DNA of 64,000 nt, taken from NCBI RefSeq assembly GCF_039555335.1, contig NC_092628.1:58949547-59013546 (forward strand), written 5' to 3'. The stretch comes from Amphiura filiformis (lineage: Eukaryota; Echinodermata; Ophiuroidea; Amphilepidida; Amphiuridae). Shown one piece after another: positions 25,095 through 37,400 of this stretch; positions within the stretch are counted from its first letter, which is position 1; each line of letters starts with the position of its first letter. The translations under genes and the position numbers were made by a program. The notes below the pieces were generated by a model, which searched no databases, was not told the DNA's origin, and saw nothing but the letters and a program-made list of their open reading frames with translations.

Positions 25095-25680
25095 AAGGTC
25101 ATCCTGAGGTCACAGGGGTCAAAAAAGGTCATTTTAACCGAAAATGCTCCGATTGAGCTCAAATTTAAATGCAATGATCCTTACAACATTCTAAACATGT
25201 TTAAAACATTTAAAAATTTATTTCAGGTCATTAAGGGGTCATAAAGGGGTCAAAGGTCAAGGTTTTCAAAATGCTCCAATTGAGCTGAAATTTAAATGCA
25301 ATGATCCTTATGACATTCTAAACATTTCAAAAATATTTTAAAATTCATTTAAGGTCATTAAGGGGTCATAAAGGGGTCAAAGGTCAAGTTTTTCAAAATG
25401 CTCCAATTGAGCTGAAATTTATATGCAATGATCCTTATGACATTCTAAACATTTTAAAAACATTTTAAGATTCATTTAAGGTCATTAAGGGGTCATAAAG
25501 GGGTCAAAGGTCAAGTTTTCCAAAATGCTCAGATTGAGCTGAAATTTAAACGCAATGATCCTTATGACATTCTAAACATGTTTAAAATATTTAAGGTCAT
25601 TAAGGGGCAATAAAGGGGTCAAATGTCAAGTTTTCAAAATGCTTCAATTGAGCTGAAATTTAAATGCAATGATGACAGTA
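25095..25680 (+). repeat. ~127 bp tandem array carrying GGTCA direct repeats
   Basis: About five units repeat AATGCTCCAATTGAGCTGAA and TTAAGGGGTCATAAAGGGGT. TTAAGGGGTC occurs at 25,231, 25,358 and 25,485 (spacing 127), and a variant occurs at ~25,600. Three units contain GGGTCAAAGGTCA (25,247, 25,374 and 25,501), which is two nuclear-receptor half-sites in direct order with one base between them. Confidence 0.85.
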
Positions 25681-26935
25681 TAGGCCTACCACAATATACT
25701 GCCGAAGCCACATGGTTCAGCTATGGTGCGGTTATCGCTCTAGTTTTTGTTCTTTATATTTTTATACGTTTTCAGTGGCTTGGGACCAACGTTTAATTTG
25801 TTACATTTTGGGCAACATTGCTACATAATACACATTATGTATCATGTATTTAGGCCTATGTATCTGTTTATTTTTAAATCGTTTGCTTTGGGCATGTTTA
25901 ATAATGATAAAAGCCACAGTAGGTCTATTTTCGGTATAATTTTTCTTTCACTTTAGTACATCTGATGTTTCATCTGATAGTATTTTGGCATGTTTGAATA
26001 TTTACTTACATCGATCAGTAGGCCTATCCGATAATTAAATATTATAATGTTAGGGACGCTCCAGGGGGACTGGAAGTTGAGCTTTTATTTCGCGTAGGAA
26101 GCGGCGAAGTTTGTTTGATGTTTTTTTTTGCCGCCGAAGTTCAGGGACATAATAGGCCTAGGTAAAATGGGTTGCAATAAGGCCAACCAAATAAAACAAA
26201 GTTTACACATTTAAAATTTTCGTACCTTACTTCGGCTTAAAGTAGAATCATACCTGATTTAGGTCCTTGCTGCGAATCAACGATATATATCCTCGGAATG
26301 ATTCCATCACAAATTATAATTACTAGTATCCAAGATAAATAAATAGTGTCCATAATTGCAAGGTTGTCCAAAATCGAACACTCGATTCATAGAGAAGAAT
26401 ATCATTGCTCATGATAGCGGCAGGTCTACCTTTCTTGAGGTACAAAACTGCAATGATCTGCATTTAACTATTTCATATTAACCTATGACCAGTTTGCCAA
26501 TTTTCTTTATTATGCAAAATACAGACCTAAACGCAACTACTTCAATCATGTCAATAGTTAACACATTAGAAGTGGGCATAAAGAACTATTGATTGTACTT
26601 CTAATCACTTTAATGATTTTACGAATCTACGTTTATTCAATTTGGGTAACAAACATTTTAGATCTTTATAATTCAAGAACGTGGTTACGGATGATTTAAA
26701 CTAAACACCTGGATCGTGATATGATGGGTAATTCTATAGAAATTTTACAAAAGCTGAGTCGTGTATTTTTCACCCGCACCTAGTACGATCATTCTATTAG
26801 TGTATTTGATAGTGTATTCAGTGTGAGCAATTGATCAATTTGTAAAGAGCATCAAATTTCAATAACACTCCATTCGTGGAAAATAATGGAGCGGTAAAAC
26901 AATAGCGCGACGTCATAAGTGTGTATTAAGTCGGT

Positions 26936-27032
26936 TAATGGCCGCGGATTAGAACGTGAGTGGCTAAGAATGGCCTAGGGCCTCCGGCCCACGGCCATTC
27001 TTAGCCACTCACGTTCTAATCCTTGGCCATTA
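26936..27032. mobile_element. 97 bp palindromic MITE
   Basis: The arms start TAATGGCCGCGGATTAGAAC and pair almost perfectly with the right half around a short GC-rich centre near GGCCTCCGGCC. It sits immediately to the right of the 3.2 kb element and is also absent from the empty site in U1. Confidence 0.75.
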
Positions 27033-27039
27033 TCCTATA

Positions 27040-30019
27040 CGTAATGTACAAGCCCTTATCTATTCCATGCGAGGTAATGTATTTTAATTTGACAAAATTA
27101 TATACAAAGGCTACCCAGCGGCAGGAAAATTTATACTTTACTTTGCTTAATCTTTCTTACAGACAAAAATTACCATTTGTTAGACTAGTTTCCTCCCTTT
27201 GAAGCTGTATATCTATGAAACACATTGATACATGGTATTTAGGTGTTTAGGTATGTATCGCCGTGTAAAAATCAAAATTAAAAACGCTGCATAGTGTTAA
27301 GCTATATATGCCAGATTAAAATCATGTATTAGGCATGACCTACCGACCTAGTATACATAACCAATAACTTTTGCTCGCACCGTCTTACATTGAATAAAGT
27401 CCATACATTCAAAGAGTAGCCGGTAGGAATAAATTTAACTGTAAAAAAAAATCATTCTAGGGGGAAAAGCTATAATAGAATGTTGAAATCCGGGCATTGC
27501 TCTCTGTATTATGTAGTTCACAAAGCTAATACGTTGCACTGTTTCTATGGTACAAATGTTATATGGTATCTCCAAAGGCTAGACAATAGTTCTTTTCGAA
27601 ATGATAATCACAACAAGTTCAAGCACTACTTAATCAATACAAAAGTCGTTTGTGCATTGCTCACTGATTAAAAATAATGTAACAGAAGTGTGAAACTTGC
27701 GATACTTTTCTTTCTCATATCTATTATCTAGTTCACTGGACAGTGGGCCAGAGAGGTATTAATGAATTCTTGAAAATACTTTGTAAAGAAAGTATGTGGG
27801 CGGGTTTAGAGTAAATACGCAATTGTGATTGAAGACCGTTGCTCACCAGTGAGCCCGGGCAGTGAGCCCGAAGGAAGAAATGTATTATAAAGATATTTGT
27901 CCTAATTGAACCCAAGTACCAATGTCTAAAGAAAAGGTTACTATAAGTCGAAATGGATTAACGAAAGCATGCCAAAACAGTGGCTCGGGTTATTTCAAAA
28001 TATAATACACACTACGCAAAGTATGTAAAGATTTCCTTTTAAACAGGATGATGGTTATAACTAATGTTTACTTAAAGAACTGTCTCTAGACCAGTGCAAG
28101 GAAAAATTCATCGCTGGAATTAAGTTAGAAAGCTTTTCAAACGTACTATCGCAATAAGCGATATCCGATTGTTTTTCTTAGAATTCTATTTGCACAGCGT
28201 AAGGATATTTGATAGAAAAGAGGAAGGAGCCAGGTTTATTTCGCGCATTAGAATATTTATAATTTTTTTTAAAGTGAAAAGTGATATTTGTTATCACATG
28301 TTTTTTCTATTTTAAGCATCTTATAATCTGTTTAATCCGTTTTCTTTAAAACGTGAAGGAAAATACCGGCAACCACTAAACCAATCTGCTAATATCAATT
28401 TTCAAAAACCAGATGCTCGTGCATAACAGACATTGAAATATTTAATTATGCCACATCAATTGTGTGATCCAGAGAAGTCTCAGTGTCTTAGACTACCAGC
28501 CAATCAATTGATTTTTCTTGCACTTTTCTTCACCTTTTGCTCGCTCGTTCTACACCCACTCGCCTTTTCGCAATCTGACATCTATACACACTCATAAAAT
28601 CAGTGATCCACCTAATCATGCTATTTATTGCTATTATAACTTCTCATCATAGAGTGTAGGGGAATGTTTCATCATATATCTACAAATCACCTATTTATAA
28701 TATGTTTATGCAATAAATCGAGTACAAACATTTTTAGTTTTGGTCCATTGTTTAGATTTTTAAAAATATATTAAGAAAAATTACAACATTTGAAACTTAT
28801 GAAGGCTTGTGATGCATCTAAGATTGCAATCAGGTCAGTCGATTAACGTGTTAACACCTTATGGGAGATATTTTTCGTGATTTTCAACGCAGGTTTCGTT
28901 CGTTTAAATGCATGCTGCCCGTTTGAAAAGTGCTATTAAATAGAACACAGAGAAGCAGCCGTTAAACATTTGGCTCATGAAGCAAACTTAAAAGATGGCA
29001 CCAATGGTACAAATTAAGTGAACTATAAAATGAATGGAACTAGGTCATGAGTAAATATTCGGAGATACATTGTTACTTGGTTGGTCCTTCCAACGTGTAA
29101 AGGCACGACATATATTCGCGTGATACTTTCTTTACCCACATACTCACTGTTTATACCTAAAGCCAATGGTAGCGCCATAACCAACATTTTACTACGACTA
29201 TTTCACGCAAAATGGTGTTTAATGTAGAGCATATTCACTCCACTCACCTGTACTATAAAGTTGTGTCTCACAGTCTTTCTCACAGAATGGGCTTCCTGCA
29301 TAATTCCTACTGATAGATCATATCAATTTTAAAGCTATTCAGTATTCTTTTTTAGAATTATTGTATTATTTCTAAAGCATATGGGTGACTATCATCTAGG
29401 AACTATTAACTTACGCGTAAGCATACCACGAACTCTATAGGTGTGAAGCGCCCTAATCTGGGCTAGCCTGAATCCTTCCAGACCCAGAATTGCGGCGCCT
29501 TTTATTACCCACAATCCTTCACGTTGCCTTATCAGCACAACCCGATGACCGTGCGTAGATGTTGAAGGACTTGGAGGATTTAGTCTAAATCAGGGCAGCC
29601 AAAACTTAAGACCAATCATGATGAATATCTCACCAGGGCAGTGATAATAAATATCATTATTATATATCATAACTGTGTCTGTATATTACTTCAATATATA
29701 CCTATAGATTGTATACAAGAGGATGTCACTTATGACAGAGTTATCCTTCTTTAAATAAATTTCTGGCTTCCGTAAGGTACTACGGGGCAATGCGCATGGT
29801 AATAGGTATAAATGGTTGTGGAATCGAACTAAAGATCTGCCTCTCTGTCACCTTAGAACTGTCCCCAACATGGTTGCCATTTCAATTGTTATTTCATAAG
29901 GGTTCATTTGAAAATTCAAATTGATTAACTCCAAAATATACGGTATACGCCTGACGTTTGATTTAAAATATTGCTACTTCAACTGATAAAGGGTATACAA
30001 TATTAATGTACGAATCAGT
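27040..30019. other. Non-coding body of U3
   Basis: It aligns with U1 7,420-10,960 and U2 13,730-17,720. The 63-codon frame at 27,480-27,671 shares its first ~15 codons with a frame in U1 at 8,432, but the rest diverges and U2 does not preserve it, so it is not called as a gene. Nothing else is seen. Confidence 0.55.
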
Positions 30020-30720
30020 CAAGTTTGCTCAATCGATAAGGCGTTCAACTATGGTGCGAACTCTGGCCGTGGTTTAGTACACTCTTGTTGAAAAATATCT
30101 CTTGACAAGTATGCTTCGACTATATTTATAAATACGTTTTTATAAAACGTATGTGACCACCTCCGCGCTGCCATAACAGCTTATAGATGGTAAGTCTCGA
30201 AGTGACCTTCTACATAGCGGCTGTTCTTCATATACATTTGAATGCAAAGGCGGAACAACGTGAGCCTACTTTGCAGCAAAATTGTCTATTTTGTTCAACT
30301 TTGTGATTATATTGTAAAAGTTTCCGTCGTTGAATTTCTTTTCCGTCGTCAAATACTTTCAAAATGTTGTTTTTGATAACATATTACTACTTCGGGTCTT
30401 GGTATGTCGTGCCAAATAGTCCCGTCGTATTTGTAAAAACGTATTTATAATAGTCGAAGCATACTGTTGACAAGGAACTTACTGCTAATTGTCTTGTTGT
30501 AATCCATACAAAAATCAGAGCGCTGATCCTGGCTGCGAAGGCCAATTGTTGAATAGATAGGGTGTGCGCTTCTGCAAGACCATATGTTGACGTTTAATGG
30601 TTTGTGGAATAATATGGGGCCAGTATTGGTCAGCGACAATCTGTAAAGTGTGCTGAGGTTTGTAGATCAACGTCTAGGTGTTTTGCCTGTGCGGCATTAT
30701 AAATCACTGCGCTTTAGATA
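30020..30720 (+). mobile_element. Second-family SINE, U3 copy, split by a hAT-like MITE
   Basis: The head (GCTCAATCGATAAGGCG near 30,027) and the body (from TTGACAAGGAACTT at 30,467, ending near TATAAATCACTGCGC) match the U1 SINE. A 357 bp element separates them. Its B box has lost the GGTTC part, so the head is decayed. Confidence 0.75.
30110..30466. mobile_element. 357 bp hAT-like MITE with 8 bp target-site duplication
   Basis: TTGACAAG stands at 30,102-30,109 and again at 30,467-30,474; the U1 SINE has it once. The element starts TATGCTTCGACTAT and ends ATAGTCGAAGCATACTG. Read inward from the right, the end is CAGTATGCTTCG, a CAG start usual for hAT elements. The 8 bp duplication also fits hAT. 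Confidence 0.8.
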
Positions 30721-31136
30721 AACGAACTTGGCCATAAATGTACAAGTATTTCAAAAAGTACAAGCAACCTTTTTAGGTATACCCAAGGTATATCATGATC
30801 CATAATCTTAGCATATCGGATCGGCATCTTTCAGCATAAGGGACCAGAGTGGGGCGGAGACTCGTCAGACCTGTGTCTCATAAATCACGAATTTCAAATT
30901 AATTAATGTGCAGTGGAAGTTACAATTCTTATATTTATGTCATATTTTCAGTAAAATCTGAGACGTTATGCGCTGCATTTGAAGTACATGTATGAACAGT
31001 TTAGGTTAAGAGACACACACATCACAACACTAATGATTTACGGGTTTTCTTTAGCTCTAGAAATGAAAATTCCTCAGATTTTACTTCCCATTTCTAATCA
31101 TTGATCTAATATTCATTGCCTTGAAGTCATCGTTAA

Positions 31137-34100
31137 AGGAAGTGTCCGGCAATCACAACATTATGTCTTATATGTTAGAAAAATAATTACCAAGCACGAA
31201 TCACGTGGTTTTATTTAAAACAAAGTCATATTAAGAGCCAATCTCCCTTATTATGTACGGATTTGCGATACAAAAAAAAATAGAATTGTCTCTAAAAAAT
31301 AATTTTGGTACATATTAGCACCAACAACTCACATGTAAAATATGAGCGTGCACAGCGCCCTCGTTCAACTTGAAAAAATTCTTGAAATTTCAGCCTCTCT
31401 GAGCCTTACTTGCAAATGGTAAACTTTGGAGGTGCATAACATTGTGCGCCATCATCATCCCAACCTGCATTTTGCATTTTTTAAAGTACCAAATGGTTAC
31501 ATTACAAAAACCAAGAAAAAATTGGGATCTTGATGGCGCACAAAATCAACAAATCAATGATTTGATGAAAAGCGCCCTCGTGCAAACTTCAAAGCATCAT
31601 AACGGGATGCGCCATCAAGATCCCAAGTCCGAACAAGTTTGAAATTAAAGACCTCCATGGCAAGTTTCATTTTTCAGCAAAAATTTTTTGGGATTTCGTT
31701 GGCGCACAGAGTTAACAGAGGTCAAAGGTCAAAATTTCCTATTTTCGCACATATTTGCACGCCTGTATTATTGCGCGCCAACGTCACCTGACTCTCCGAA
31801 TAGGATTTCATCAAAGAAGAGGTAATTCTCTGCAAGAACTGAAAAAAATTAGCTTGGGATCTCTTGATCTTCATATTTTCTGATTTTTGAAAATGGACTT
31901 AGCCTCATTTTGGAGGTCAATTTGACCTCTTTTTCCCACTCGCTGCACAATGTGGGCTTTTTACTGCATCACAAAAAGATGCGCCAACAAGATCCCAATT
32001 TTATTTTTCATCGTCTAGCTTCTTTGGCAACCAGTAGACAAAAAAACAAGCAACAGCTAATTGGGATCATGTGGGCGCACTAATATAAAAGAGGTCAAAG
32101 GTCACACTTTGTGCCAAAGTGATGCATATTTGCCTATGTGCAGCACGAAAGTGGAACTTTGACCCGCAATAAATTGTGCGCCAACAAGATCCCATCTTAC
32201 TTTTTGGATGATTGGATAAAGGGGCTTATGTATAACTGATAACAAGTAAAAAAAAAGTGGGACCATGTGGGCGCACTAATTCAATAGAGGTCAAAGTTCA
32301 TACTTTGTGCTGAATTGGCATTACTTTGCCTATGTGCAGCACAAAAGTAGAACTTTGACCCTGCAATAAAAAATGTGCGCTAACAAGATCCCATCTTACT
32401 TTTTGGATGATTGGATAAAGGGGCTTATGTATAACTGATAACAAGTAAAAAAAAAGTGGGATCATGTGGGCGCACTAATTCAATAGAGGTCAAAGTTCAT
32501 ACTTCATACAAAATTAACCGATTTTTAGCCTAAAGTTGCCGAATTCAGCAACCTTTCACTCAAATTTGGCAAAATATGTATTTTGACAAAAAAATTTTTT
32601 ACTCTCACCAACTACCATGATGGAATCAGCATCATCTGAAATGCACTCACACAAGTTTCTATGAGACATGTCTGGTGATCCCCATTGAAAAAAAATTCGG
32701 CACAAAGTATGAACTTTGACCTCTATTGAATTAGTGCGCCCACATGATCCCACTTTTTTTTTTTACTTGTTATTAGTTATACATAAGCCCCTTTATCCAA
32801 TCATACAAAAAGTAAGATGGGATCTTGTTGGCGCACATTTTTATTGTGGGTCAAACTTCCACTTTTGTGCTGCACATAGGCAAAATAATGCCAATTTGGC
32901 ACAAAGTATGAACTTTGACCTCTACTGAATTAGTGCGCCCACATGATCCCACTTTTTTTTTACTTGTTATCAGTTATACATAAGCCCCTTTATACAATCA
33001 TCCAAAAAGTAAGATGGGATCTTGTTGGCGCACATTTTTATTGCGAGTCAAAGTTCCACTTTCGTGCTGCACATAGGCAAATATGCATCACTTTGGCACA
33101 AAGCTTGACCTTTGACCTCTTTTATATTAGTGCGCCCACATGATCCCAATTAGCTGTTGCTTGTGTTTTATCTACTGGTCGCCAAAGAAGCTAGACGATG
33201 ACTAATAAAATTGGGATCTTGTTGGCGCATCTTTTTGTGATGCAGTAAAAAGCCCACATTGTGCAGCGAGTGGGAAAAAGAGGTCAAATTGACCTCCAAA
33301 ATGAGGCTAAGTCCATTTTCAAAAAATCAGAAAAATATGAAGATCAAGAGATCCCAAGCTAATTTTTTCAGTTCTTGCAGAGAATTACCTCTTCTTTGAT
33401 GAAATGCTATTCGGAGAGTCAGGTGACGTTGGCGCGCAATAATACAGGCGTGCAAATATGTGCGAAAATAGGAAATTTTGACCTTTGACCTCTGTTAACT
33501 CGGTGCGCCAACGAAATCCCAAAATTTTTTGCTGAAAAATGAAACTTGCCATGGAGGTCTTTAATTTCAAACTTGTTCGGACTTGGGATCTTGATGGCGC
33601 AGCCCGTTATGATGCTTTGAAGTTTGCACGAGGGCGCTTTTCATCAAATCATTGGATTTGCTGATTTTGTGCGCCATCAAGATCCCAATTTTTTTTCTTG
33701 GTTTTTGTAATGTAACCATTTGGTAAAAAAATGCAAAATGCAGGTTGGGATGATGATGGCGCACGATGTTATGCACCTCCAAAGTTTACCATTTGCAAGT
33801 AAGGCTCAGAGAGGCTGAAATTTCAAGAATTTTTTTAAGCTGAACGAGGGCGCTGTGAACGCTCATATTTTACATGTGAGTTGTTGGTACTAATATGTAC
33901 CAAAATTATTTTTTAGAGATAATTCTATTTTTTTTTGTATCACAACCCCCCTTATTCATGTACATAATAAGGGAGACTGGCTCTTAACCATAAAACAAAT
34001 AAAAACAGCCATCTCTCAACACGCGATATTCAAAATTCCCGCGCCGAAATTGTCTAGAGCAATGACGTCCTAATAATTCAATGAAGCCTGACGACAAATG

Positions 34101-34291
34101 AGCACAAATAACCATGACGTCATTGCTCTAGAAAGTTTCGGCGCGGGAATTTTGAATATCGCGTGTTGAGAGATTGCTGTTTTTATTCGTTTTTATGGTT
34201 AATATGAGTTTGTTTTAAATAAAACCATGTGATTCGTGCTTGGTAATTATTTTTCTAACATATAAAACATAATGTTGTGATTGCCGGACAC
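31137..34291. mobile_element. 3.15 kb near-perfect palindrome, TTAA-flanked
   Basis: TTAA at 31,133-31,136 and 34,292-34,295 flank arms of ~1.37 kb (left 31,139-32,506; right 32,703-34,290 minus a nested 215 bp insertion) around a ~190 bp spacer. Outer ends read GTGTCCGGCAATCACAACAT and its complement. Each arm contains about ten copies of a ~19 bp motif close to GTGCGCCAACAAGATCCCA in alternating orientation, and ~200 bp tandem sub-repeats. Mirror frames on the two strands (for example 31,442-31,642 and 33,567-33,782) are products of the palindrome and not genes. U2 near 18,330 shows the empty site. Confidence 0.85.
33988..34198. mobile_element. 211 bp TTAA-flanked palindromic MITE nested in the 3.15 kb palindrome
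   Basis: TTAA at 33,984-33,987 and 34,199-34,202 flank ends starting CCATAAAA and arms containing CGCGATATTCAAAATTCCCG. The left arm of the host palindrome has a single uninterrupted TTAA at the matching place (in CATATTAAGAGCC), so boundaries and target duplication are directly visible. Confidence 0.9.
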
Positions 34292-34439
34292 TTAAAATCA
34301 ATTTGATTCTCTTCATCGTTTACTTGTTGCTAAGTTTAGAAGTATTACGTCACAGTTATGTGTTCGTAAATCTCAAGGTCATTGCTAAGATCAACGTTAT
34401 TCTTCCCATATTTTGTTATTTTCAAAATCTAATCAGAGG

Positions 34440-37400
34440 CAGATATAGACTTATCATTCAGATAAAAAAACGTAGGTGATTACCAGGATCAGGAGACTTA
34501 TATACCAAATGCTGCATTCGGAGTGAAACTTACTTAATCTCACTTTAGAATCGTACCAGTGAACTGTGTTATTACATTATTTGCACACGGCAAGGGTGTC
34601 CAATATTATACAATTGCGCCTTATTTACATTTATACGGTTGATCCCAATATCTTCACAATACCGGCACTGTGAATGTTCGTTTTTCTGCAATGCAATCTT
34701 ATCTATAGTACACTGACATAAATGTTCATAAAACGTAAAAGTCAACAATGTTCTTTCAAAATTTCAAATCTTATTAATTTCTTAAGTTTTACTTTACAGG
34801 CGATACCCGCAGTAAGAAGGCTATTTGAGTTACTCGAGTTTCTGGCACAACTGGATCTATTACATGATGCAAGGACTCTTAAGCAATTATTGCTTCACAC
34901 TAAATTGTGGATAGAGGCAGAGAAATAAAAGGAAATGCCCATTTTCATCTCCTAATCAAGAACGTTATGTTTTTGATTTTTGGGTGTCCCATTAGCGCCG
35001 TGATTGTTAATATAATTTATATTTAAACCTTTTATTTTAAAAAGTCATGACTTCCTTTGGGTAGACATGTTGTCAATAAATGCCTGAATTAAATTGAGAC
35101 ATTGTATCATTGCGCCGGTTGACGCAAGAGGAGAGGCAGACATTTTCATTTAAGTTGGTAGTATGTATACTCAAAACCCAGTTCGGAGTATGGGATTATA
35201 TTGCACAACTTCATTACACAATATTAGGTTACGTAATTTTCAGTATAGCAAGGTATCTCAGAATCGCACAGAATAGTTCATTTACGCAGCTTTGTATAAG
35301 CACAGAAAAGGTATATCCTTTATAATATCAGTCTAAGGCCACAATATTTATTTATTTGAATTCAAATTTGAATCTCATAGAATGTCATTGTTGAACGTGT
35401 TGAAAGTCTTTCTTTGATAAAAAAAAGAAAAAAAAGAGCAAAAACACGTCTGGGTAGTTTCTGTTCACAACATATTTAAAAAAAAAAAGTACAACTAGTC
35501 TTTTTTCCGAGATGATTTTATAAAGATAGAATTATCTGATGTATTTTAACTACCACGCCAAGTTCAATTAAAATTACGATCCACGTACATTACACCTTAA
35601 ATAATGAATTACTATTCAACACATGCCTCTTCTCAATCATAGCTATCTAATCAAAATATTATCAAAAGAGATATAAATCTATGATTTGGATTATCTAGAG
35701 CGTGAAATTATTTAAAGAAGAAAGGTTTGATGCTATTTCAGGATGTTCTCAACCTTCATTGCATGATCGATCATTACGAGCCATAGTCAGTCGCTGGAAG
35801 TTCAAGTATTATAATAGCCAGACGACTCATCCAGACAAGGCATTGTACTTCAATTAAAAGCAACTCACTCAGCAACAACCTCTTTCGTATACATCATGAT
35901 GCATATTCATTCTTATCAGCAAGAATCATACAAGAGGTTGCTGGAAATGAGATTTAAAATTTATTGTAAAATATTAAAGTATCATGAGAACGATGAAATG
36001 TGATTCACTGTATAGACCACCGCGTATAACCTTGAAACCGGGGAGGGGGCTTTGGGGGTCTCAACCCCCTCAATAATTTGGGAGGGAAGTTAAAATATCA
36101 GCATGACAACATGGTTTTAAAAAGCCTAGGTCACGCAGTTATCACCTGCAGAAATTACCAAGAGTACAACAACCTCTCTGCCATCTCAATCACGTGATTC
36201 TGGAAAGTAAATCCTCATTTAGCAATCGTCTTAGACACGGGGCTTACATTGTCTCTAAGACAACGTATTTCATCATATTGAGATGTTCCGTCCCTAAAAA
36301 CTAATACATTTAATGCCAGCCATATAGTCGTTCAAGCTAGCCAGACGTGACTGGGTGGACTCTTCTGATATTGTCTAAAATGACTGACTTACTAACTAGC
36401 TCCCTGGGCATGATGTGGCAAGTGATTTGAGTCGATGTGGCCAGGCAGGCGAGGGATTCCATTTTGATAGCATTTTAAAGATTTAACTTTTATACAAATG
36501 TACAGTTGTCTTGCACGTTTAAGCCCTCTTGTGAATACTTTTGGAATCCACTCATGGGACATGGTATTCAACAAATCAAATAAGCTAACTCTACTAGTGT
36601 ATGATTTGACGTAGGGCACGTATAAACACAGACAACCATTTGGAGTAGTTGGTCTTAATATCATGTTTACCCGAAAAGGTGGTGTAGGTGTCAACATAAC
36701 AGCTAATGCAAATACCTATATAGATGGAGCATTTGCAGGAATTTCAAATCAAAAATAGTGTACAGGTTTATACCTATACAAAGCTTATACAAAACACGGT
36801 CTTATCATGATTATGATAAAATTGGTATCATCGTGTATTACATGAAAAACAGAAATTGTGATATGACAGATACATAATCATGTTTTAGGTCTTTAAAACA
36901 ATTTATTAATCTAGATGACCTACAAACCTTGTATTACCGCATTCGTTTTTTCATTGAATACAGTCCATACTGGTAGGAATGAATAAAGAGAACCATTCTA
37001 GGGGAAAGCAAAGATGTTCAAGCCAGAGCTTGAAATTCGGGCATTGCTCTCTGTATTATGTAGTTCACGAAGCTAATAGGTTGCACGGTGTTTTAAAGGT
37101 ATCTCCAAAGGCTAGACAAATGATCACAAGTGGTATCTCCAAAGGCTAGACAAATGATCACAAGTGGTATTTCAAACGAGGGTCTTTATAATTGTTTAAA
37201 CGCATTGTTCTATAGACTTGAAATAACCCAATGGACATTTGAATTTTTCTATTTAATTATTGTCATTTTATTCTCGCTCATATCTAGTTCACTGGTGTGC
37301 TGTATTTCGCAAATGAATGGATGAAATCTTGCAGATACTTCGTAAAGAAAGTAGGTGGGCGGTTTATACAATAATACACAATTGCGGTTGAAGACCTTTG

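Larger units (their letters stand above)
23731..26925. mobile_element. 3.2 kb TTAA-flanked composite element
   Basis: TTAA at 23,727-23,730 and 26,926-26,929 flank ends starting TACACACCTATGACGTCGCG, with inverted ends at least 60 bp long including CCGCTCCATTATTTTCCACG. U1 and U2 show the uninterrupted site (near 7,415 and 13,722). Inside are a nested TTAA foldback (24,018-24,672) and a ~127 bp tandem array (25,095-25,680). No transposase-like ORF is seen, so it is non-autonomous or gutted. Confidence 0.8.
18605..34439 (+). repeat. Tandem segmental-duplication unit 3 (U3), expanded by insertions
   Basis: All landmark blocks of U1 are present in order: ORF Y at 18,984, the 20,200-20,560 block, the ORF Z block near 22,130-23,300, the body from ~27,040, and the split SINE at ~30,020-30,720. 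The unit is 15.8 kb long because it took in a 3.2 kb composite element (23,731-26,925), a 3.15 kb palindrome (31,137-34,291) and several smaller elements. Its copy of ORF Z is intact for 62 codons. Confidence 0.8.

Noticed and set aside
24926-25680. A CRISPR-like direct-repeat array
   Set aside because: Repeats are ~127 bp tandem units without unique spacers, in a eukaryotic transposon; this is a satellite-like array.
31442-33782. Mirror-image open frames of about 65-70 codons on opposite strands in U3
   Set aside because: They are the two arms of one palindrome, contain the non-coding motif array, and have no protein signature.
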